A stretch of 17,992 nt of DNA, from assembly GCF_022376445.1 (NCBI RefSeq), contig NW_025955623.1, positions 1-17,992 on the forward strand, in the 5' to 3' direction. The stretch comes from Fomitopsis serialis. Taxonomy: Eukaryota > Basidiomycota > Agaricomycetes > Polyporales > Fomitopsidaceae. A model generated the notes under the pieces. That model saw only the letters and a program-made list of their open reading frames with translations, searched no databases and was not told where the DNA came from. Position 1 is the first letter of the stretch. Each line of letters starts with the position of its first letter. Below are positions 8,354 through 16,639 of the stretch, piece by piece. Both the position numbers and the translations under genes were made by a program.

Positions 8354-9831
8354 CAATGTGTCCCATCACATGTGTGAAATGGAGATCAGATATCTGGGAT
8401 TCATTGGAAGGTATGTCAACAGAATTTGCTTCATGCAAGTTGAGATAGAAGTGTGTGAGTAGGACTGGTTGAAGCCTGTGGAATATGTCTAGTTCAATGT
8501 ATAACCTTCCCTTGATTGAGAATCAACACATGCATAGATTATGGGTACCACAAATCCATCATCAGTCTAAATTTTGAATGTTAGTCTCAGCATGTTGTAG
8601 TAGGCATGCTAACTTGACACTCACATTGATCCCAATCAGTATTGTCTCCAAGATCAGAAGACTGAGGATAGCACTGAGCCAGGTGAGTGTTGATACTGAG
8701 TGCTCATGCATTCCATGGTATAAGCTCACATAAAATAGACAGTACCTGACAATATGCAGAAGGGAATAGGTCAGTTTCAAAGCCTATATACTGACTGACT
8801 TTGTACTGACCATCTCTGAGCAATACAGTTGTAATTGAGGTATCAACCTGTGCTTCATTGCCAAGCTTGATTATGTTTACATGTTGCCATGTCGCCACCA
8901 CCAGTAGTACCTCAGCAACAATGCTGCATACTTGCCTGGCTATACCAACTGCAGCCACAGACACAATGCTGCAATTGTCAGTCTAGCTCTGTTGCCAACC
9001 AAATGAAGATGCACTGCACATTGTCTGTGGAGTACATTAACACATGAGTGCCAATCAAATCACATGGGAGTATGTGAAACTTGCAGAAGAACTATTTTGT
9101 CCAATGAGTAGGTAACACAACCAACAGGATCAGGCACAGTGATTGCTGTCAGTGTACAGGCCTCATACTGGTATTGATCATGATTCAGGGACTGCATGAG
9201 CATGCAGCAATGAAAGTACTCACTATTTCCACTGCAACAAGCACCACAGACAATGCAAGAATGGCAGATGCAAGCAACAACAAATGAATACTGATGGCAT
9301 AGGCATGCAATGCTGTGAAGACTGCCAGGTGCAAAGGTGAGGTATTATGGGACATAATGGACAGTATCACACATACCACCATTGGCAATATGGAAAAGTG
9401 CACTGGCACACAATCCCACTACATTCAAGATGTAGTCACTGCATGATGAACTGTAGCTCAGTCCAGTCTCACATCAGACAAGATCATTCTACCTCTGAAC
9501 TGGAATCAGTATGTCATACACAACATGAGCTTAGACTCACTCTACAGCCTGTGACAACTTGAAGTACCACAAATGCATACAGGTACACTGTTGCTGATAT
9601 ATGCATCAACATGTAAGAGCCAGTCGCTACTGACAGGCTCCGGCGCCGCCACATGAGGTCCACCTCCCACCCGAAGGTGAGAAAGCGGTCATATGTATAT
9701 ATCGCTGTATATGTAGGTCAAGAACAATACACACAATGCCACAAGAGTTCACTAGTCGCTCGAAAGTATCATCGCGCAACTCACCCTACATCGAGGGTCG
9801 CGATCATCAGAGCAAGTTCGTCTGCGGACAT

Positions 9832-10822
9832 AGCTGTGAGTACTATTAGCATGTGGTGCAGCGGTGAGGACGTGCTTATATACCCTCAAGCTGTCGATCC
9901 GGTGCCTGATCCTCCTCACTTGTGTCCGTCTCGACCATGACGCGTACCCTGCACGGCCTCGTTGCCGCTCATGCCTGTGTTGTGAAGGACTGCAATCGGT
10001 CTCACGGCTCACCGTTGCGAATTCAAGAACAGAACAGAACGCTATGTCAGGCCTCGCACCAACAGCGCTCAACATCAAAATTACCTCCATTGTACTTCAA
10101 GAAGCCGCGAAGCTGTTGAAGCACAGATGTCAGCTACCGCATAACTCCCAGGCCACCGTTCACCGCGATCCCTTTCTGCACCCATACATCTCGCTGCATC
10201 GCCGGCGAGAAGTGCCAACATATGATGAGAACAGCATCCATCGGCAGCCGGATATTGCTTCGAGGTTGAAGCCGTGCGGGACCGAGATGCGCTCTTCCGT
10301 ACCACGCGATGTTCTGGTAGTAGCATGCAATAGCGAGCTCGACATGAATGTTCCCATGCTTCAGCGCCATCGTCTGGCACAGTGAAGAACAGCATATATA
10401 TCAGCAACAGATCGCAACGCCCATCCGCAGGGACCCGTATGTTAAACAACTCACAAGTACGATGTATTCACAATTCGTGAGCTTTGCGCGATGACCGGTC
10501 GACCGCTATAATTTGAACATCTCACAGCACCAGTTGCGACGAGCTCTTACGCCGCGCGGAAATAGTCGTGATAGGGAAAGCAGCTCATCCGAATGCCTCC
10601 AACAAGTACACACCTGCGCCCGCTCTAACGCCTGCAAACCAGACATACCATTTTCTATTGTATGTAGGCAAGCCGTCATGGCTGCAGATTGCGAGTCCGT
10701 CCGTCAGTCACCAATATACAGATGTGTTGTGAAGAAGACACAGTAGATTAAGCGAGACAAAGATGCGAGGATGACCGCCGCGACCACAGTGGGCCAGTGG
10801 CAATGCGAAGGGCGAGGACATC
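9832..10822. other. Intergenic region with no convincing gene
   Basis: Between the second DUF6533 copy and the 3' end of the Lsb1-like gene. CpG content is normal here, unlike the neighbouring pseudogene. Minus-strand ORFs at 10081-10449 and 10134-10370 overlap in different frames and show no known domain. A broken third gene shared by both duplicated units cannot be excluded. Confidence 0.4.
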
Positions 10823-11723
10823 TCAGAAAATAGCGCCGACGATACCACTGCCGATCGCAGCACCCGCGCCGAAGCCGACACCGCCAGCGGCGGAGGTAGC
10901 CATCTGCAGAGAAGAAACAATTGCAATGATTAGCAGGTTGACGAGCGGCAGAAACATAACGACTGACCGTGTCCCCGAGCCTCCCATACTTGCTCTTCTT
11001 CTTCTCCTGTCCAGCGTCCTGCTGCAGCCCCAACGAGTTGGTCGGGACCCCTTGTGGCTGCGGCTGCGGCGGGGGCTGGTCACGGCCCGCGTACACCGCG
11101 CCGAACGGACGATAGGCAGGCTTCTCCGCAGGCGGCGGACCCGCAGCATACGGCTGCGGCGGCATGTACTGCTGCGGGGGCGGGGCGTACGCGGGCTGGT
11201 ACGCGGGCGAGGCGGAAGGCATGGGCGGAGCGTGCGCAGGGGCAGCACCGTCGAGCTTCTCGACGTGATTCGAGGGGAAGAGGCCCTGGCGGCCGCGGCA
11301 CCGGCCGGTCCACCAGTCGGCGTTCGTCTCGTCGATAACTTCGACGATCTCGCCAGAGGAGAAAGAGAGATCGTTGGGTTCCTGAGGCGGTGTCAGCGAT
11401 GTTCTGAAAACGGAGGCCCATTGTGTTATGGGAATACGGGGGTAGCTTACCGAGCCATCCTCGTTGTACGCCCAGACCGCACGAGCACGGTGGGTCGGGG
11501 CTGAGCGAGGCGGGGGAAGAGGGACTGCGCGGCGACCGGGTGCGCTGACAGAGAGGCTGCTCATTTCCTCGATGGGAGGAGCGCTGGCTGCGTTCGCAGA
11601 CGGAAGCCGGTTGCGCATAAGCTCAGCATCAGCCGGGGAGATGTGGTTGTGCGCTACGAGAAAGTCGATGTTCGCGCGGGTCTGCGAGAGGATGTGCGCG
11701 AGATATGCTTGGTCGGGAGCCAT
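10823..11723 (-). CDS. Lsb1/Pin3-like SH3-domain protein
   Basis: Three exons: 11723-11451, 11381-10968 and 10903-10823, joined by introns of 69 and 64 nt (GTAAGC..CAG and GTCAGT..CTGCAG), giving 255 residues. Residues 1-60 form a helical N-terminus (IDFLVAHNHISPADAEL). An SH3 domain spans about 80-134 with AVWAYNEDG in place of ALYDY, the WW pair at 114-115 and the PSNHV motif (127-131). A Pro/Gln/Tyr-rich middle follows. The C-terminal exon encodes GGVGFGAGAAIGSGIVGAIF, closely like the end of yeast Lsb1 and Pin3. Those proteins bind the WASP homologue Las17 through the SH3 domain at cortical actin patches and modulate prion-like aggregation; the same actin role is inferred here. Total length fits the family (215-241 in yeast). 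The gene diverges from the pICln gene over 272 bp. An SH3-less remnant lies at 2541-3285. Confidence 0.9.
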
Positions 11724-11995
11724 GATAGCACCAGAGAATCACAGACGAGTGATAGAGCGTGAAAGAGTAAATAATATATGAGTAGAGAAAGTGGGATGGA
11801 GGTGGTTATGTGGACGAGGAGGAACGACGAGTTCAGGTGTCCACCCAAGCGGGCTCGTCGGCGAGCACCGCTCCTGTCCGGCATGGGTGGACGTGACGGA
11901 TTGATGGTCACCTTCGGTCACTGCCCGAGCCTCTCCAGCCACCAACGCGTCTTTCCTCTGCCCGCCTCTGCTCTCCACAAAAAGTTCAATTCGCA
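11724..11995. promoter_or_regulatory. Shared divergent promoter region
   Basis: 272 bp between the start codons of the Lsb1-like gene (minus) and the pICln gene (plus). It must hold both promoters and both 5' leaders. It contains an AT-rich patch near 11766-11780 (GTAAATAATATATG) on the Lsb1 side and a pyrimidine-rich run before the pICln ATG (about 11925-11980). I identified no specific factor site. Confidence 0.5.
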
Positions 11996-13002
11996 ATGGC
12001 ACCGTTCACTCTCGTCACCGCTCTTCCCAATCATATCAGCCCAGAGGAACACAAAATCATCGTCGCATCCACGCCCGCGTCGTTCGCCTCTATACCGCCA
12101 GTCTTGCGCCATAAGGAGGAGAATGTATCCGTTACGATCGATCCTCCACTCGAAGGCTTTCCCTTGGAAGACCTCGCAAATGGAACACTCTACGTGATCG
12201 AAAGGTAACGTTCCATATCATTAGAAGAAAGTGTGCAAACGCTGCAATGCTGAAGTAGATTCGATCTAGCGCGTTGGTGTTCCTGTCTGCGAACGGACGC
12301 GGGTGGTCGGTCGAGTATCCCTCAATCACTCTGCACGCCATCTCGCGCGCAGAATCGGGCCCGTCAATATACTGCCAGTTGGACGAAGCTGCTGCTCTCG
12401 CAGACAGTGAAGCGCCGATCGACGAGGACGCTGATACTGAGATGAAGGAGCTCATCATCGTACCAAGAGACGCTACATCGCGTGAGCACATCCATCTCCC
12501 GGGCTGCTGTCGCTGACCTAAGTTCATTCAAATTCTTGCTCTTTGTGCAGTTGAGCCGATCTTCGAAGCCCTCTCCCTCTGCGCATCCCTTCATCCCGAC
12601 CCTGCCTCCGCCAACGACATGGATGAAGACGGCGACGACGCCTTCATCGACGCCGGCGCATTCGAGACGTTCAACGGCGACGAGAACGAGGAGCTTAGCG
12701 AGGTTGGCCGGGTGCGCAGTGATTTCATCAATAACAACCGTTATGCACCGTACTAGACATCCTTTCTCCCTTTGTTCGCCTTCTATCGTTGCGCTTGATG
12801 TCCCCTCCGATGTGGATGGGAAATGATAGGCGGCGCTCGAGCATCTGGAGTCGATCATATACGATCCGTGGGAGAAGAAGAGGGAGCCTGAGGGCGGGGC
12901 GCAAGGAGAGGGGCTGAGAAGGGTGCCGATGAAGGCGAGGACGAGCAAAATGCGGGCGGTGCATCCGGGGGCAGCGAACCTACGGCGGAAAACGCGCCTT
13001 GA
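11996..13002 (+). CDS. pICln (methylosome subunit, CLNS1A-like), C-terminal frame disturbed
   Basis: Four exons: 11996-12204, 12270-12481, 12551-12711 and from 12830, with introns of 65, 69 and 118 nt in consistent phase. The PH-like core is clear: GTLYVIE, then ALVFLSANGRGWSVEYPSIT, LHAISR, the acidic loop APIDEDADTEMKEL, and EPIFEALSLCASLHPDP. The homologous human protein chaperones Sm proteins with the PRMT5 methylosome during snRNP assembly; a cytosolic snRNP role is inferred. Exon 4 starts AALEHLESIIYDPWEKKREP as expected. The written frame then turns basic and runs to TGA at 13208-13210. One base more in the G run 12910-12913 gives the usual acidic tail (KGADEGEDEQNAGG..) ending at TGA 13000-13002, about 250 residues. 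I take 13002 as the likely true end. Confidence is high for identity and moderate for the end. Confidence 0.85.
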
Positions 13003-13509
13003 TGCATGGCGTCGTTCTGACGGGAACCACGCGTTACGCTGCCCGCTGCCAGTGTACTCGGCATACGAGACCGAAACGACCCCCAGTGCGTCCAAAAGTA
13101 GCTGTGTACCGAATATTGTGTTGCTCTCATGTATTATGCAGTCTAAGTTCAAAATCACGACATTTTACTCTCGAATAGCCAGAGAATCAGGCTGGCTGAA
13201 CTGCGACTGACGGAGCCGAGACCAGCTGCCCAAGAGCACGCAGGATCGCACTGGCGTCCATTGTCATACCCTCGATCTGACTTGTTCGTTTAAATACCTT
13301 TTCATTGATTGGTGAAGATCCGGAACAGACGAAAACACAAACCCGCTCCTCAGCTACCAGTTCTACGCAGATAGTTCGTAGCTACATCGGCGAGCGAGCT
13401 CTCTCGTCCACACGGCTGAGTGTGCGTATTACTAACGGCTCGCATTCGTCAACAGACCTCTACACGGACTTGTTCTTCACAGCGAAGATGACTACCGACT
13501 AACGCGTCC
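13003..13509. other. 3' flank of pICln; no other gene seen
   Basis: Contains the open extension of the pICln exon in the as-written frame (to 13210), then about 300 bp of mixed sequence with only short ORFs such as 13305-13502. I see no domain, RNA gene or repeat. Confidence 0.4.
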
Positions 13510-14330
13510 TCAGCACCCTGTCAAGAACCGGAACTCGCAAGAGAACGTACCACCATCATCCAAAGGATCCCTACCCTGTATCTCAGCAGGCATGTCAAGC
13601 ACAAATCTCGAGTTCTTCCTGCGCTCAAAGACGCCTCGACGATGTTCGAGCCGACCTCCTGGCACGCGACGCGGAACCGCAGCGTCTCCCCGAGCGCCTC
13701 GTACTCGACCCAACCGTCCGAACCGCCAGGACCTTCGGCCATCGACAAACTGTATATCAGCGGTCCTCCGCCTCGCTGCTCAGGATGTACGCACCCCATT
13801 TGTCCTCGATGTGCATCTCGGGCGACATCTTGTTGGAGCTGGTGTACGTGGGCGGCTCCCCGACCCACCTGCCCCAGCTCGCGTCCCACCGCTCGCGCGA
13901 GCGTCGTGTCGAACGTGTCCTCGATGCACAAGTAATAGCAGCCAATTCCCGGGTGACGCACCTTCAGTTTTCACCTCATCGTTCGGACTTACAGCTGTCG
14001 GGTGGCTGTTCTTGTTGAAGCGCCGTGTCGACGAAGTGTGCACTGCGAGAAGCTCCATATAAGTATTTTGAGTGGCAGTCCACCAATTTCCTGTGATCCT
14101 GTATGCATTCTCGGGTGGCAAACGTTGCCACTCGAAAAAGCGTACGGGAACACAGGAAATTTGTGGAAAAGCTCAAGGAGTGCCGCGGCGATGTTCTCGA
14201 CAAGCCAGCCACTGGCAAGTATCCAGTGCGTGCTGGAACGAGTCCACATGTACTTTGGCTGCCTGGCAGTAGCACCTATGGCAAGTAGTATATATGTACA
14301 TGGATCAGCGTTGAGCGCTGAGCACTGACT
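13510..14330 (-). pseudogene. Unrecognised minus-strand locus with coding signal in three frames
   Basis: No family recognised with confidence. From 13961 downwards, strongly GC3-biased coding-like text changes frame: CYYLCIEDTFDTTLARA (about 13938-13888), then WVGEPPTYTSSNKMSPE and MHIEDKW in a second frame (to about 13798), then SLSMAEGPGGSDGWVEYEAL and FRVACQEVGSNIVEAS back in the first frame (to about 13630), then KNSRFVLDMPAEIQGRDPLD to a stop at 13510 in the third frame. Upstream, segments such as WLVENIAAALLELFHKFP (about 14200-14147) and GTAAGT donors at about 14330, 14348 and 13992 suggest further exons. Either several indels have broken a small gene, or exon-intron structure hides a real one. 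The general shape (a WG.W..PP core and a C-terminal VGSN) faintly recalls small secreted beta-sandwich proteins of fungi; treat that as a guess. Confidence 0.35.
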
Positions 14331-14626
14331 TACACACCACTGCTACTTACAGCCGAGAATGGCAAACCCACTTAGACCATTCTGGATGGCACGCGCTGGG
14401 GCGAGCCTGCTTATCCACTGTCATTTCAACCACAGGCATGCTGAACGTCGTGCATACCGCACCCACAAACCAGCTAGAATCCACAAACATTGATTGTTCC
14501 GATCAACCACCACGCTGTTGTTATTCTTCACATCATGCAGGTCATTCCACTTAATTCACAAAAGGCGACGGATACAATGCATACGACTAAACGAAGCCTA
14601 CGATAAATACGACAGTTCACTCCCTC
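14331..14626. other. Short gap with possible 5' exons of the minus-strand locus
   Basis: Lies between the unrecognised locus and the 3' end of the pseudoprotease gene. A minus-strand piece reading IQNGLSGFAILG before a GTAAGT donor (about 14395-14350) could be an exon of the locus at 13510-14330. Nothing else stands out. Confidence 0.3.
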
Positions 14627-16630
14627 TCACTCCTCGATGTTATACATCCGGTTCGGCTCGATGCGCGGAGGCTGGCTCGGCCCTGACGGACCCTCACCAG
14701 CACCGATCGTCTGCGTCGACACCGGGCGCACATACTCGCCCTTCGACGTCCTCACCGGCCCGCCCGAAACGACCGCCGAGCCACCCGCCTCGCTCGCCTC
14801 GTACGACGGCGGCGCAACATCGTCCTCATGGGCCGTCGCACCGCCGTACAGCAAAGGCGCGTCCACGCCGGGCGAGCCCGTCCGGCCTTGCTGCGAGGCG
14901 CCGAGGGTGTACGGCTGGATCGTGTTCGCGGCCTTGTGCTCCTCGACCATCGCGACGGTGTCCTTTAGGATCGCGCGGTCCTGGCGGCTGCGGATGTAGA
15001 AGAACGCGGCGATGCCGATGAGGAGCACGCCGACGACGCCGCCGACGGTACCCCCGGCGATCGCGCCGACGTTCGTCGACTTCTTGGCCGCGGCCTTCGG
15101 TGCGAAGCCGACGGCGTCGGTCCCGTTCCGCCCGACGTTGAAGACGCTGCGGTAAGCCAGAGTGAGCTGCGCGTGCACAGGAATGGAGTAGGCGCGACTT
15201 ACAGGTACACTTGGCTGACGAAGAGCGCGCCAAAGATGTACTCGTTGACGGAGGTGTCCGTCCAGCCTTCCACACCGCTGAAACAGGCACCATTGCTTGC
15301 CCGCCGCACGAGCACGGACTCGTCGAACGTGAACGTCTGGTCGTTGATGTTGACGGTCAGCGAGACCTTGGAGCCGCAGGGGACCTCCCACGCTTGTGAC
15401 TGCGAGCCGAGCGTCGAAAAGCCTGACTGCACGGACGAACCAGAGATCACCGCATCTACGCCGATCCGTCAATAACCTCGGTCAGCGCCAACCGAGGAAC
15501 GACTTACTGAAGAGCTGCGCCTCCTTGGCAGGGAAGTAGATGTCGGTGTAGTACGGGTCCACGCTGACCATCATCTGGTCCCCACTATCGAAGCTGTCCC
15601 CTCCGCTGCTCACCTTCCACCCGTCGAGCGGCACCGACCAATCCGGCTGACTCCCCGCCGAGTACACCGTGGACGAGTTGCTCTGCACGTTCTTGTACGT
15701 CAGGCCGCCTTGGTTGTACTTCGACGAGTCGGGCGCGAGCCAGTGAAGCGTGCCCGCGCCGGTCGAGGTCGGCGAGGCGGCCGCGGAACCGGACGTGCTC
15801 GTGGGCGTCGCGACCGGCGGGAGGATGTCCATGCCGAACTGGAAGCTGTCCTGGTTGGCGTTGTTCTGCAGCCATTGGCTGAAGATGGTGTCGCCGAAGC
15901 CGGCGGTGTAGCCTGAGGACGAAGAGGAGCTGCTGGATTGCGCGGAGGAGAAGCGGTTCGTGCCGAGCCCGAGCAGGCCGGAGGCTCCGCTCCCGAATAC
16001 GGTGCCGTTCTGCTGGTTCTGTGCGACGACGACTGCAGTGGGCTCAGCACTGGCGTGTGCGACTTCCATAGGCGGTCACTTACTCGTCTGGTTCTTGTAA
16101 GTCCATGGAGAGCCTGTAGTAGTCATGGTGCAGTCCTCCTTGATAACTGACCCGCTGTAGGATCCGCCAGTCAAGGATACGCTGTCGTTCCCGTTCAGAG
16201 ACTTCGCCGTGCTCGACGCGCTCTGGTTGTACCTGCCATGGATTCACGACTAAGCGAGTGTACATTCAGAGAGAAGGGAAGGAACGCACAAGCTAATATC
16301 GCTGCAAGAGCTGCATCCCGTACCCGCAACAGAGGTGAGACCTGTGCTGGTCGCAAGCGTAAAGTTGAAGTTCTGCTGGTTCGCGCCAGGAGACTGTTCA
16401 TCGTCTGCGTGAGCCTCGACGCCTCATCCTGAGTTGTTATTGCGTACCATGGCGACTGGAATCACATATCTACCGTTCGAATCGAAGTGGAGAGGGATGT
16501 CAATGGTGGTGGGGGCCGCTGCCTGGGACGTCGCGCGTTTGGTGATGCCCAGACCAGGGAGAGCGTAAGCAAGGTGGGCGAGGCAGAACGCGATGCACGC
16601 GGCTTTCTTCGAGGACGACATGATAGACAT
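14627..16630 (-). CDS. Transmembrane pepsin-like (A1) pseudoprotease with PPxY tail
   Basis: Six exons in perfect phase: 16630-16448, 16393-16290, 16232-16084, 16032-15508, 15455-15203 and 15146-14627, giving 577 residues. An in-frame ATG at 16621 is an alternative start. The signal peptide core is about residues 10-24 (CIAFCLAHLAYAL), followed by TKR, a Kex2-like site at 30-32. The two-lobed pepsin fold is suggested by NFNFTLATSTGLTSVAG, YNQSASSTAKSL, GLLGLGTNR, NAVISGSSVQSG, CFSGVEGW and VFNVGRNGTDAVGFA. The catalytic Asp positions hold Ala75 (LATST instead of LDTGS) and Ser325 (VISGS instead of IDTGT), so peptidase activity is not expected. A helix at about 431-456 (AIAGGTVGGVVGVLLIGIAA) is followed by SRQDR and a cytosolic tail of about 120 residues with PPSY at 517-520. 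A cell-surface sensor or adaptor role is inference. Introns are 51-57 nt. Confidence 0.85.
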
Positions 16631-16639
16631 CCTATGCAA

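Larger units (their letters stand above)
5686..9831 (-). pseudogene. Second DUF6533 membrane-protein gene, CpG-depleted and split by an insertion
   Basis: Paralogue of the gene at 1-1678. The start ATG is at 9831 with the same 47-nt first exon and donor. The DUF6533 core follows (FLTFGWEVDLMWRRRSLSVA from about 9690), then FTALHAYAIS, YEACTLTAITVPDPVGC, IVAEVLLVVATWQHV, TTVLLRDG and the tail ISDLHFTHVMGHIAG. The tail exon is cut at 8350 by the inserted element and resumes at 5874 with SLPYGTSSYPEEDIDVSASD; removing the insert with one copy of CCTG puts the two parts in frame. The short second exon of the left copy is not clean here, and about 8 bp appear lost near 9500, which shifts frame if spliced as in the left copy. 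Two further pieces remain open. Almost every CpG of the left copy is TpG or CpA here. The product is probably non-functional. Confidence 0.8.

Noticed and set aside
10797..11504. 235-codon plus-strand ORF
   Set aside because: Arg/Leu-rich antisense shadow of the Lsb1-like exons, caused by GC-rich third positions.
12364..13158. 264-codon minus-strand ORF opposite pICln
   Set aside because: Runs through pICln exons and introns in antisense, with no domain; the plus strand has clear family motifs and splice sites.
14826..15293. 155-codon Arg-rich minus ORF and opposing plus ORFs in 14494-15021
   Set aside because: Shifted-frame and antisense shadows of exon 6 of the pseudoprotease, whose frame is fixed by phased introns and the transmembrane helix.
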